DNA from: Clostridia bacterium
GTDB lineage: Bacteria; Bacillota; Clostridia; Acetivibrionales; DSM-2933
Length of the DNA stretch: 64,000 nucleotides
Assembly: GCA_026416815.1 (NCBI GenBank)
Contig: JAOAEJ010000011.1
Coordinates: forward strand, 19,721 to 83,720
Direction: 5' to 3'
The position numbers and the translations under genes are program-made. The notes under the pieces are model-generated. The model searched no databases. It was given only the letters and a program-made list of their open reading frames with translations, and had not been told where the DNA came from. This document shows positions 8,735 through 17,274 of the stretch, one piece after another (within the stretch, counting starts at the first letter, position 1; each line of letters begins with the position of its first letter).

Positions 8735-9655
8735 TTGGGTTACTACATTCTTAAGAGGTTTTTCTACTCGCTGCTTTCTCTTTTTATTATTATTACTGCC
8801 TCATTCTTTATGATGCATGCAATGCCGGGCAGTGTATACACTGCTGAGAAGAAGCTCCCACCGGCAATTGAGGAGAATATTAAAGCAAAATACGGTCTTG
8901 ATAAACCTCTGCATGAGCAGTACTTATTAACGCTTACCAACCTTGCAAAATTAGATTTTGGTATGTCTATGCACAATGAAGGTAGAGGGGTAAATGACAT
9001 CATTGAAGAGCATTTTCCAGTGTCTGCAAGCCTAGGTACCCTTTCCATTGTTTTAGTGCTTTTGGGTGGGGTTCCTCTCGGGATTGTTTCGGCTATGAAT
9101 AAAGGCAAGTGGCAGGATAATGTTTCTATGGTTATTGTTACTCTGGGAGTTACGGTACCGGGGTTTGTTGTTGCTGCATTGGCACAGTATTTTATATCGG
9201 TTAAGCTGAAACTGCTTCCGGTAATGGGATTTGATACACCTAAGCACTGGATTCTTCCGGGAGTTGCTCTTTCATTCTTTTATATGGCCTTTATTGCCAG
9301 ACTTATACGCTCCGGTATGGTAGAGGTACTAGAGCAGGACTATATAAGGACTGCGAGAGCTAAGGGCCTTTCCAAAGCTGTAGTAGTATACAAACATGCT
9401 CTGAAAAATGCCGTACTCCCCGTCATTGCCTTTTTAGGTCCCTTGGCTGCAGGTATACTGACAGGAACTTTTGTAATAGAGAGAGTTTTTAGTATACCAG
9501 GGCTAGGCAGATATTTTATAAGCAGTATATCCAACAGGGATTATACTGTGATAATGGGCGTGACCGTATTTTATGCAGCTTTCTTACTCCTTATGGTGTT
9601 TATCGTAGATATAATTTACGTCATTATAGATCCAAGAATAAAATTGAAGAATTAG
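8735..9655 (+). CDS. oppB: Oligopeptide ABC transporter permease OppB
   Basis: 306 residues with about six membrane helices. The N-terminal GYYILKRFFYS motif is typical of OppB/DppB. The EAA loop that contacts the ATPase is visible as VLEQDYIRTARAKGLSKAVV, and the late FVIERVFSIPGLGRYF motif is conserved in the family. It forms the membrane channel together with OppC. The start is a TTG at 8735, 10 nt after AAAGGGG. It is the first gene of a five-gene operon in the order B-C-D-F-A. Confidence 0.92.
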   Translation: MGYYILKRFFYSLLSLFIIITASFFMMHAMPGSVYTAEKKLPPAIEENIKAKYGLDKPLHEQYLLTLTNLAKLDFGMSMHNEGRGVNDIIEEHFPVSASLGTLSIVLVLLGGVPLGIVSAMNKGKWQDNVSMVIVTLGVTVPGFVVAALAQYFISVKLKLLPVMGFDTPKHWILPGVALSFFYMAFIARLIRSGMVEVLEQDYIRTARAKGLSKAVVVYKHALKNAVLPVIAFLGPLAAGILTGTFVIERVFSIPGLGRYFISSISNRDYTVIMGVTVFYAAFLLLMVFIVDIIYVIIDPRIKLKN

Positions 9656-9667
9656 TGGGGTGCAGGT

Positions 9668-10639
9668 ATGGAAATATCGACTGAACTTTTTAAACCTCTG
9701 AATAAAAGGACTCCGGCAAGAGAAGAAGCAGTACGGCCTAGCCTCACTTACTGGAAGGACGCTTGGAAGCGCCTTAAGAAGAATAAGGTTGCCATGATAT
9801 GCCTTATGGCCATTACATTGATTTTCTTGGCTGCAATAATCGGACCTTATCTAATACCGTATTCTTATTCGGAGCAGATCAGAGGTGAAGAAGATTTGGC
9901 TCCTTGCCGGGAACACCTCTTTGGCACTGACGGTCTCGGTCGGGATATGCTTGCAAGAGTTTTATTCGGTATGAGGATTTCCTTGAGCGTAGGTATTGTG
10001 GCGAGCATTATAAACCTTACCATAGGTGTAGTCTATGGGGGTATATCAGGTTATTTTGGCGGAAAGATGGATAATCTCATGATGAGACTTGTGGATATTA
10101 TAGACAGTATACCTACGACGCTTTATGTGATACTTCTGATGGTTGTATTCAAAAATCCTGAGGTAAATATCTTTGAGCTGCCGGTATTATCCTTGTTTAA
10201 GGGGTTGGGAGCTTCTCTCATCAGTATATATGTAGCATTGGGAACCACCTACTGGATTACTATGGCAAGGATTGTAAGGGGTGAGGTTTTAAGCCTTAAA
10301 GAAAGGGAATATGTTACTGCCGCCAAAGCTCTGGGTGCAAGCAATATGCGTGTCCTCTTCAAGCATTTGATACCCAATTGCATAGGAACAATTATTGTAA
10401 TAACAATGCTGCAAATACCTACTGCTATATTTGTAGAATCATTTTTAAGTTTCTTAGGTCTCGGGGTCGATGTCCCTATGGCAAGCCTTGGAAGCCTTGC
10501 AGCTGATGCACTTGGGGGTATAAGGTCCTACTTCTATCTTTTAGCTTTCCCGTCGCTGGCAATTTGTGTAATCATGCTCACGTTCAACCTATTTGGTGAC
10601 GGTTTGAGAAATGCTCTGGATCCAAGGATGAGAAAATAG
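9668..10639 (+). CDS. oppC: Oligopeptide ABC transporter permease OppC
   Basis: 323 residues. A cytoplasmic N terminus precedes a helix (VAMICLMAITLIFLAAIIGP) and the HLFGTDGLGRDMLARVLFG motif typical of OppC/DppC. The EAA loop reads LSLKEREYVTAAKALGASN, and the end FNLFGDGLRNALDPRM is diagnostic. It pairs with OppB, 12 nt upstream, in the inner membrane. GGGGTGCAGG supplies the ribosome binding site. Confidence 0.94.
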   Translation: MEISTELFKPLNKRTPAREEAVRPSLTYWKDAWKRLKKNKVAMICLMAITLIFLAAIIGPYLIPYSYSEQIRGEEDLAPCREHLFGTDGLGRDMLARVLFGMRISLSVGIVASIINLTIGVVYGGISGYFGGKMDNLMMRLVDIIDSIPTTLYVILLMVVFKNPEVNIFELPVLSLFKGLGASLISIYVALGTTYWITMARIVRGEVLSLKEREYVTAAKALGASNMRVLFKHLIPNCIGTIIVITMLQIPTAIFVESFLSFLGLGVDVPMASLGSLAADALGGIRSYFYLLAFPSLAICVIMLTFNLFGDGLRNALDPRMRK

Positions 10640-10656
10640 AAAAGGTGGAAATTAGT

Positions 10657-11640
10657 ATGAATAATATACTGGAAGTAAAGAACTTGAAAACCATCTTCCA
10701 TACCTATGCAGGACAGATATCTGCTTTAAATAATATTTCTTTCAGTATCGGACAGGGAGAAGCGGTAGGGATTGTCGGAGAATCGGGAAGCGGCAAGAGT
10801 GTCACTATGCTGTCTATAATCAAGCTTTTATCGGAAAACGGGAGGATTATAGAAGGGCAGATAACCTTTAACGGTAAAGATATTAGAAATGCCGGTGAAA
10901 AAGAAATGCAAAACATCAGGGGAAATGATATAGGCATGATATTCCAGGACCCCATGACATCGTTAAACCCATTGTTTACTATAGGTAATCAGCTAATGGA
11001 GGCTATACTCAAACACAACAGGATTTCAAAAGCCCAGGCAAAGCAAAAGGCGATTGAAATGTTAAAGCTAGTAGGTATACCCAGCCCGGAAAAGCGTCTT
11101 AGCCAATACCCCCATGAGTTTAGCGGGGGTATGAGGCAACGAGCTATGATTGCTATGGCTCTTTCGTGTGAACCTAAGCTGCTTATTGCCGATGAGCCTA
11201 CCACCGCTCTGGATGTAACTATCCAAGCGCAGATAATGGAATTAATGAAGGAACTCAAGAATAAGATTAATACATCAATTATTCTTATCACCCATGATCT
11301 TGGATTGGTTGCTGATGTATGCGACAGAATTATAGTGATGTACGGGGGTACTATCGTAGAACAGGGCAAGGTGGATGAAATATTTTATAACCCACAGCAC
11401 CCTTACACTATGGGGCTTTTAAAAAGTATTCCGAGGCTCAACATGGGGAAGGAGCGTCTGAAGCCTATCGACGGGCAGCCGCCTGATTTGATTGGAGCTC
11501 CCTACGGGTGTCCTTTTGTGGCAAGATGCCCTAAAGCAATGCAGATATGCGATATTAAAAAACCGGAGTATAAAGAGGTTGGCAAAGGGCATGGAGCTGC
11601 ATGCTGGCTCTTATATACCAAAAACAGAGGGGGAGAGTAA
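10657..11640 (+). CDS. oppD: Oligopeptide ABC transporter ATPase OppD
   Basis: About 327 residues with Walker A (GESGSGKS), Q-loop ([11 protein letters not shown]), ABC signature (EFSGGMRQR), Walker B ([12 protein letters not shown]) and the H-loop (LITHDLGLV). It also carries the oligopeptide-transporter C-terminal extension with the four-Cys signature around [15 protein letters not shown]. It hydrolyses ATP on the cytoplasmic face for import. ATG 10657 follows AAAGGTGG; an in-frame GTG at 10645 lies within that ribosome binding site. Confidence 0.94.
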   Translation: MNNILEVKNLKTIFHTYAGQISALNNISFSIGQGEAVGIVGESGSGKSVTMLSIIKLLSENGRIIEGQITFNGKDIRNAGEKEMQNIRGNDIGMIFQDPMTSLNPLFTIGNQLMEAILKHNRISKAQAKQKAIEMLKLVGIPSPEKRLSQYPHEFSGGMRQRAMIAMALSCEPKLLIADEPTTALDVTIQAQIMELMKELKNKINTSIILITHDLGLVADVCDRIIVMYGGTIVEQGKVDEIFYNPQHPYTMGLLKSIPRLNMGKERLKPIDGQPPDLIGAPYGCPFVARCPKAMQICDIKKPEYKEVGKGHGAACWLLYTKNRGGE

Positions 11641-12617
11641 TGGCTGCAAAGGATAAGAAAATACTTGAAGTAAAAAACCTTACAAAATTCTTTCCCGTTA
11701 AAAAAGATTTCTTTGGTACATCTCATTCGATGGTCAAAGCAGTGGATAATGTCAGCTTTTATATTAATAAAGGTGAAACCCTGGGGCTTGTAGGGGAAAG
11801 CGGATGTGGTAAGACCACCACCGGTAGAACTATCTTGAGACTTCATGAGCCTACAGCCGGCGAAATAATCTTTGAAGGCAATAATATAACAGAAGCGGAT
11901 ATGAAACCACTACGTAAGAAAATGCAGATAATATTTCAGGATCCCTATGCCTCACTTAATCCAAGGATGACAGTAGGAGATATCATAGGGGAGCCTATGG
12001 AAATACACGATTTGGAAAAGGGTAGTCAAAGAAAAGATAAAATATATCAACTGCTTGAAATGGTCGGGTTGAATAGAGAGCATGCAAGCAGATATCCACA
12101 TGAATTCAGCGGAGGACAGAGGCAGAGGGTGGGTATAGCAAGAGCCTTGGCAGTAAAGCCTGAATTTATAGTTTGTGACGAGCCTATATCTGCACTGGAT
12201 GTATCTATACAGGCGCAGATTGTGAACATGCTGGAGGATTTGCAGGCTTCTCTTGGATTGACATATCTATTTATAGCCCATGATTTGTCCATGGTAAAGC
12301 ATATAAGCGATAAGGTTGGTGTAATGTACCTAGGCAAACTGATAGAGCTTGCGGATAGTGAAGAGATTTATTCAAAGCCTGCACATCCGTATACTCAGGC
12401 TCTATTATCTTCCATTCCTATTGCAGACCCATCGGAGAGCAGGAAAAAGAAAAGGATAATTCTTGAAGGCGATGTGCCGAGCCCTATAAATCCTCCGTCC
12501 GGTTGCAGATTTAGGACCAGGTGCAGATACTCTATGAAGAAATGTGAAGAATTGGAGCCGGAGTTTAAAGAAATATCAATAGGACACTTTTGTGCATGCC
12601 ATTTGGTGTCAGAGTAA
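11640..12617 (+). CDS. oppF: Oligopeptide ABC transporter ATPase OppF
   Basis: About 325 residues. The start ATG overlaps the oppD stop (TAATG), which indicates translational coupling. Motifs: Walker [11 protein letters not shown]-loop [16 protein letters not shown], signature [16 protein letters not shown], Walker [17 protein letters not shown], and the C-terminal oligopeptide/dipeptide extension with [10 protein letters not shown]. It is the second ATPase of the importer. An upstream in-frame ATG inside oppD is ignored because GGGGGAG positions 11640. Confidence 0.94.
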   Translation: MAAKDKKILEVKNLTKFFPVKKDFFGTSHSMVKAVDNVSFYINKGETLGLVGESGCGKTTTGRTILRLHEPTAGEIIFEGNNITEADMKPLRKKMQIIFQDPYASLNPRMTVGDIIGEPMEIHDLEKGSQRKDKIYQLLEMVGLNREHASRYPHEFSGGQRQRVGIARALAVKPEFIVCDEPISALDVSIQAQIVNMLEDLQASLGLTYLFIAHDLSMVKHISDKVGVMYLGKLIELADSEEIYSKPAHPYTQALLSSIPIADPSESRKKKRIILEGDVPSPINPPSGCRFRTRCRYSMKKCEELEPEFKEISIGHFCACHLVSE

Positions 12618-12676
12618 ACTTGGTTAAATGGGGAGACCCGTTTATATAAACAAAGAATGATAGGGGGATTCGCAAA

Positions 12677-14308
12677 ATGCTAAGAAAGGTATTGGCAATG
12701 GTGGTTGCCGCTTCTGTATTTGCTTCAGCATTCGTAGGCTGTGGCTCAAGTGATGATAAAGATAGTGGCAATACTTCAGAAAAAAGCACTGTTAGTGCGA
12801 CTGTCGGTCCTGAACCGGAGACTATAGATCCGGCTTTGAACACTTCTGCTGACGGATCTATTTATCTTGTACACACTTTTGAAGGTCTTACGAAGGTTGG
12901 AAGTGACGGGAAGACTATAGCAGGTGCAGCTAAGGAATGGAAAATTTCTGATGATGGACTTAAATATACGTTTACAATCAGAGATGATGCCAAATGGTCT
13001 GACGGCAAGCCTGTAACAGCTCAGGATTTTGAGTATGCATGGAAAAGGGCACTTGACCCTGCAACAGCATCCGACTATGCTACTCAGCTCTATTATCTGA
13101 AAAACGGTGAAGAGTTCAACCAAGGTAAAGCAAAAGCCGATGACGTTGGTGTAAAGGCTAAGGATGAGAAGACTCTTGAGGTTGATCTGAAAGTGCCTAC
13201 TGTATACTTCCTTGACCTTACAAACTTCCCGACTTACTTCCCTGTAAGAAAGGATATTATCGAAAAGTACAAGGATAAGTGGACTCAGTCTGCTGAAAGC
13301 TATATAAGCAATGGTGCCTATAAGATGACCGAGTGGAAACACAATGCAGAAATTGTTATGACGCTTAATGAAAATTACTGGGATAAGAAGGATATCAAAA
13401 TTAAAGAAATACACTGGAAGCTGACTGACGACCATGCAGCAGCCTTAAACGCTTTTGAATCGGGTGAACATGACTTTAATGACGGTCAGGTTCCTACAGA
13501 GGAGTTTCCTAAGCTGATAGCAGATGGTAAAACTACTCCTGTAAACGAGCTCGGTGTTAATGCTGTAGTGTTAAATGTTAACAAAGCCCCTGTAAACGAT
13601 CTTAAAGTTAGAAAAGCATTGTCATTAGCTATTGATAGAAAGTTCATTGTTGAAAAGGTTCAACGTGGCGGTCAAAAAACAGCAGTAGGGTTTGTTCCTT
13701 ATGGTATGCCCGGACTTGATACTGCTAAGGATTTCAGGACTGAAGCAGGTGCAGAAAGTTACTTCACCGAAACAGCGGATATTGAAGGCGCTAAAAAATT
13801 GTTAGCAGAAGCAGGATATCCTGAAGGTAAGGGACTGCCTGAAATTGAATACTCCAATAACACTAATGCTGTTAACAACAAACTGGCGGAAGCGCTGCAG
13901 GAACAATGGGCCAAAATAGGTGTTAAAGCCAAAATAAGCAATATGGAGTGGAGTGTGTTCATTCCTTACAGACAGGAAAAGAAACATACTATTGCCAGAT
14001 ATTCTTGGAGTGGGGACTATATGGACCCTATGACATTCATGGATATATGGCTTACCGGTAATGGTAACAACGACTCAGGTTGGAGCAATAAAGAATATGA
14101 CAGTTTGATTGCAGAGGCTAAAAGCACAAATGACCAGGCTAAGAGAATGGCTGCTTTGCATAAAGCAGAGAAAATATTGATGGAAGAGCTGCCTGTCATA
14201 CCAATCAGCTATCGTCTCAAAAACAGCCTTGTCAACCCTAAACTCAAAGGGGTTTACCAGAACCCGCTCGGTCAGGTATTTTTCCACTATGCTTACTGGG
14301 AAAAATAA
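12677..14308 (+). CDS. oppA: Oligopeptide-binding lipoprotein OppA
   Basis: 543 residues with a lipoprotein signal peptide ending in the lipobox AFVGC (lipidated Cys at about residue 22) and a Ser/Asp-rich linker. The body is an SBP_bac_5 domain: VGPEPETIDPALNTSADG near the start, KWSDGKPVTAQDFEYAWKRA, and DLKVRKALSLAIDR. It captures peptides outside the membrane and delivers them to OppBC. It is the last gene of the operon, after a 59-nt gap with its own AGGGGG site, which often allows higher expression of the binding protein. Confidence 0.95.
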   Translation: MLRKVLAMVVAASVFASAFVGCGSSDDKDSGNTSEKSTVSATVGPEPETIDPALNTSADGSIYLVHTFEGLTKVGSDGKTIAGAAKEWKISDDGLKYTFTIRDDAKWSDGKPVTAQDFEYAWKRALDPATASDYATQLYYLKNGEEFNQGKAKADDVGVKAKDEKTLEVDLKVPTVYFLDLTNFPTYFPVRKDIIEKYKDKWTQSAESYISNGAYKMTEWKHNAEIVMTLNENYWDKKDIKIKEIHWKLTDDHAAALNAFESGEHDFNDGQVPTEEFPKLIADGKTTPVNELGVNAVVLNVNKAPVNDLKVRKALSLAIDRKFIVEKVQRGGQKTAVGFVPYGMPGLDTAKDFRTEAGAESYFTETADIEGAKKLLAEAGYPEGKGLPEIEYSNNTNAVNNKLAEALQEQWAKIGVKAKISNMEWSVFIPYRQEKKHTIARYSWSGDYMDPMTFMDIWLTGNGNNDSGWSNKEYDSLIAEAKSTNDQAKRMAALHKAEKILMEELPVIPISYRLKNSLVNPKLKGVYQNPLGQVFFHYAYWEK

Positions 14309-14340
14309 GTCCCAATACGTATATTTTTACCTGTAAAAAT

Positions 14341-14440
14341 CATGAGGCTGGTGAATTTTCCAGAGTGTCTTAAGACACCGCCAATATCATGCCCTTATAG
14401 GGCTAATGCATGCCGCATGTTTTACCGGTGTTCATGTCTG
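14341..14440 (+). other. Possible structured RNA segment between oppA and its terminator
   Basis: Downstream of oppA the sequence can fold as a three-way junction: outer stem CATGA 14341-14345 with TCATG 14387-14391, then CTGG/CCAG (14348-14351/14360-14363) and GTGTC-TTAA-GACAC (14365-14378). A GCCC/GGGC hairpin (14391-14403) and two GCATG-type pairs follow before the terminator at 14450. I do not recognise a known riboswitch class. It may be a 3' UTR structure or chance; nothing shows expression. Confidence 0.25.
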
Positions 14441-14449
14441 ATTTTATTG

Positions 14450-14498
14450 AGCCGTATATAGCTATGCTGTAATTGGCATAGCTATATATGGCTTTTTT
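14450..14498 (+). terminator. Rho-independent terminator of the opp operon
   Basis: A long near-perfect stem (AGCCGTATATAGCTATGC, 7-nt loop, GCATAGCTATATATGGCT) followed by six T residues, about 140 nt after the oppA stop. Confidence 0.9.
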
Positions 14499-14598
14499 GC
14501 TGTGCAGGTGTAAGGAGTTAAAAGGCTTTGGTGAGATTCTATAAATGCTTACTGTATGGCAAGGGATTAATTGGCTAATAAGGCACATATGATTTTGG

Positions 14599-14711
14599 AC
14601 ATTTTTATATGACTAAAAGATGCACACATATGACCATTAGAACATTTATATATGACTAAAAGATGTACACATATGACCATTAGAACATTTATATATGACT
14701 AAAGGATGCTT
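14599..14711 (+). repeat. 43-bp tandem repeat, about 2.6 units
   Basis: Two nearly identical 43-bp units (14599-14641, 14642-14684) and a partial third (14685-14711), each containing TATGACTAAAAGATG and CACATATGACCATTAG. A degenerate trace precedes them from 14584. The same TATGACTAAAAG / TATGACTAATGG pattern recurs once at about 46709-46745. No coding potential is seen. The rest of the gap up to 14867 is AT-rich and probably carries the promoter of the lipoprotein gene. Confidence 0.8.
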
Positions 14712-14867
14712 ATAGTATTTAGTGTAAGAGGTTTTTGAGAAATATGGTGCTACTGACTGCTAATATGTCGAACTAGTATAGTATTATTACATTAACAGTT
14801 AAAACCGTGTATGAAATAAGGAGGAGAAAGTAAATAACATCAAACTATTTGTAAATAGGAGAAGGAT

Positions 14868-15488
14868 ATGAAAAAATTAATTTTTACAGCACAAGTTCTA
14901 TTAGTATTATTTTTAATTGTAGGATGCAGTACAGGTAATGGTAAGGCCAGCAAAGAGCCTTCAAAACAAGCAAGTAAAGTATCTCAAACGGTCCAGCCAA
15001 CACAATCAGCTCAACCAACTGTTTGCAGCATAAGCTATAATCAATTTGAGATAATCTTTGATAGATTAAAGAATGAAATAAAAGTAGATGGTTATAAATA
15101 TCTTAGCGGATCTGAGGGAGATAATGTAACTATTATAGATCCTATACTAACATTTGGAAAAAGGACAAATCTCACTTTAGATGGAAAGTTCGATACCTCT
15201 CATCCGCTTACAACACAAGAAACGCTTATTTTTGCGAATAAAAAAAATGATAGATATTTTCTTATAAAGATGTCATATACAAAAACGGATTTAGATAATG
15301 ATATTATAAATTATTCATCAGAAGGCGGTTATAAAGGAACAAACGAGGCTCTTATAAAAAAATCAGACTTAGCAATATTCAGTTACAAGAATCTAATATT
15401 TACTGTTCTACAGGTGGATGAAAAGGCAGTTGACACAAGGGTAACTGAAGCATTTATGAAAGAAATTATCAAAATCATTACTAAATAA
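14868..15488 (+). CDS. Predicted lipoprotein of unknown function
   Basis: 206 residues. A clear lipoprotein signal peptide (MKKLIFTAQVLLVLFLIVGC, lipobox IVGC) is followed by a low-complexity Lys/Ser/Gln/Pro/Thr linker (about residues 21-55) and a ~150-residue globular part that I do not recognise. GGAGAAGGAT precedes the ATG. It should be anchored on the outer face of the membrane. It lies directly upstream of a chimeric subtilase remnant, in another frame. The region looks like a rearranged accessory patch. Confidence 0.75.
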   Translation: MKKLIFTAQVLLVLFLIVGCSTGNGKASKEPSKQASKVSQTVQPTQSAQPTVCSISYNQFEIIFDRLKNEIKVDGYKYLSGSEGDNVTIIDPILTFGKRTNLTLDGKFDTSHPLTTQETLIFANKKNDRYFLIKMSYTKTDLDNDIINYSSEGGYKGTNEALIKKSDLAIFSYKNLIFTVLQVDEKAVDTRVTEAFMKEIIKIITK

Positions 15489-15996
15489 AAATCAAATTAC
15501 CTATACACAACAATCAACTGTAACAACAACATGGAATGCAACTGGTAATGTAAGTGGATCAGCTACTATTGGGACAAGCTTTGTTGGCAAAGTAGAGGTA
15601 ACCGTAGGTGTTGCTGTTTCAAAGGAGAAGAGTTGGTATAGTGGGTACTCATATGGTATAACACAGTCAATTCCAGGAAGAACAACTCCTGAAGTAATTT
15701 CGGTATCAGCGATAGACTCTAACAATAATATAGCAACTTTTTCGTCGGCGGGGAAAATTGATTTTTGTGCTCCTGGAGTTGATATATATTCAACTTATCT
15801 AGCTTCAGGTTACACAAGTTTAGGTGGCACTTCTATGGCTACTCCTCATATAACTGGTGAAATTGCATTGTATCTGGAAAATAAACCTAGTGCTAATACT
15901 ACTGAAGTTAGGGATTATTTAATATCAAAATGTAGAGATTTAGGGTCTGAAGGACTTGATAATTTTTATGGGTTTGGAATGCCAGTTTTGAATTAA
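15460..15996 (+). pseudogene. Chimeric open frame: unknown secreted-protein fragment joined to the C-terminal end of a subtilase
   Basis: An open frame of about 178 codons without a usable start runs from 15460 to TAA at 15994. Its second half is the end of a subtilisin-family (S8) protease: EVISVSAIDSNNNIATFSSA, then FCAPGVDIYST, the catalytic serine motif GGTSMATPHITGE and a final helix region. The first half (ATGNVSGSATIGTSFVGKVE, VSKEKSWYSGYSYGITQS) is not subtilase and resembles a beta-rich secreted domain. The Asp and His parts of the protease are absent. It looks like a deletion product fusing two gene ends; the lipoprotein stop overlaps its first codons in another frame. Confidence 0.75.
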
Positions 15997-16011
15997 AATT
16001 TAAAAAACTTA

Positions 16012-16054
16012 AATAAGGGCACAAATTGATTACACATTAATTTGTGCCCTTATT
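16012..16054. terminator. Hairpin terminator after the subtilase remnant
   Basis: Perfect 16-bp arms (AATAAGGGCACAAATT and its complement) with an 11-nt loop, 15 nt after the stop. The AT-rich flanks allow it to act in either direction. Confidence 0.75.
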
Positions 16055-16162
16055 CATATGTACCTATAAACTTTGCAGCTTATGTTGATAAAAGTAATAA
16101 ATATTATATAATAGAATTATAGGTTTTGTTAAAGCTTGTTAAATACATAATACCATTGTAAT

Positions 16163-16265
16163 ATAGATAATTTAGGTTGAACTTAGTGATTTCCAGCTAG
16201 GCAATAAGTTGTGACAAGTACGATTTGCCTGGCTGGATAAAATCACTTTCAACCTAAATTATCTA
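16163..16265. repeat. Palindromic ~100-nt repeat, family B copy 2
   Basis: Near-identical to the element at 2617-2720, same orientation and length (103 nt), with ends ATAGATAATTTAGG and CCTAAATTATCTAC. The inner arm changes from GGTAA/TTACC in copy 1 to GGCAA/TTGCC here, a compensated change that keeps the pairing. It lies 43 nt before the next start codon. Confidence 0.85.
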
Positions 16266-16308
16266 CAATTAAGGATGCCAATAGACTTAATCTATTTGGA
16301 GGGAAGCT

Positions 16309-17160
16309 ATGCAGCAGTATAATATTTTATCTGTAGATGAATTTGGAGTTACAAGACTAGAGCTCTTAGGGATGTTAAAAGGCTTAAATGTCAATGTAAT
16401 AGGAGTAAGAAATGAAGTAGAGGCTGTAAATGCCTTACATGATAACAAGGCAAAAATTAATGCTATTGTGTGGACGATAAACTCAATTGACTTTGAGGAG
16501 TTTGGCGCTATTAAGCAAGTAAAAAGTAAGGAAGCCTATAAAGCCATTCCTGTTATAATCATTTCAAAATTCACTGATAAAAGATATGTAATAAAGGCTA
16601 TAGAAGCCGGTGCAACCGAATACATAGTCAAGCCCTATGATGAGAATACTGTTTTAAAGAAGTTAGGCAGCATCCTTGGAATACAGGTTGAAAAAAATAA
16701 AGGTCCCAGATATGAGGATGATATAAAAACATTTAACTTTATGGAAATGTTTATAAAGGAGATTAAGTCTGCAAGTAGAGGGATGTATGCTCTATCAATA
16801 ATGATGGTATCGGTAATTGTACACGATCAACAAACTCGTGAAAATGGAAGTGCAGAAGAATTAATAGAACTATTTAATAAAGTAGTTAAGACAAAGCTCA
16901 GAGAGACCGATTCATCATTTCATTATGGAGCAGATAATTTGATAATACTTCTTCCTTTTGCAAATAAAGAGGGTGTCGCGGTTGTAGAGAAAAAACTACA
17001 AAACCTGTTCAACACCCATTCATTGATTAAACAGAAGAATAAGGGTTATAAGTTGATTAGCGCAGCAGTTTCCTTCCCAGACGACGGGAAGATAAGAGAC
17101 AAGCTGCTTGAAAGGTTGGAAAAAAACCTTGAGCAATGTATAAAAACAAGTAAACCCTAA
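16309..17160 (+). CDS. Receiver-like protein with degenerate GGDEF-type domain
   Basis: 283 residues. Residues 1-120 have the receiver fold pattern: SVDEFG at strand 1, VIIISKFTDK with the conserved Ser, and YIVKPYDENTV with the conserved Lys. The phosphate-accepting Asp of strand 3 is missing (NAIVWTINSID), so phosphorylation is unlikely. Residues ~140-283 look like a decayed nucleotide cyclase domain in which the GG(D/E)EF loop reads FHYGADNLIILLP; cyclase activity is not expected. A GGAGGGAAG ribosome binding site precedes ATG 16309. It is probably a regulatory or scaffold protein, and it converges on the lexA-like gene. Confidence 0.75.
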   Translation: MQQYNILSVDEFGVTRLELLGMLKGLNVNVIGVRNEVEAVNALHDNKAKINAIVWTINSIDFEEFGAIKQVKSKEAYKAIPVIIISKFTDKRYVIKAIEAGATEYIVKPYDENTVLKKLGSILGIQVEKNKGPRYEDDIKTFNFMEMFIKEIKSASRGMYALSIMMVSVIVHDQQTRENGSAEELIELFNKVVKTKLRETDSSFHYGADNLIILLPFANKEGVAVVEKKLQNLFNTHSLIKQKNKGYKLISAAVSFPDDGKIRDKLLERLEKNLEQCIKTSKP

Positions 17161-17164
17161 TCTA

Positions 17165-17259
17165 TTTGATCTTATAGGTTTCCAATAGTGTTGTGCTTAA
17201 AATGTACTTACCCGATGTTGTGCACCGTTATTAGAATTGGATTCTATTACGGTGCACAG
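17165..17259. repeat. Family C repeat copy 1, acting as a convergent terminator
   Basis: A divergent member of the family seen at 20188-20290 and 35775-35877: the stretch GTGCTTAAAATGTACTTACC aligns with their ATGTTAAAAATACACTTCC. The terminal hairpin here is TGCACCGTTATTAGAAT / ATTCTATTACGGTGCA (17221-17256). It sits between two convergent genes and its hairpin probably stops both transcripts. Confidence 0.7.
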
Positions 17260-17274
17260 CATTTATTATTTATT

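Noticed and set aside
12776..13435. 219-codon minus-strand open frame inside oppA
   Set aside because: It is fully contained in oppA, which has clear SBP_bac_5 motifs; composition makes long antisense frames likely.
14599..14711. Short regular repeats that might be a CRISPR array
   Set aside because: The units are directly adjacent without unique spacers of constant length, and no cas genes are near.
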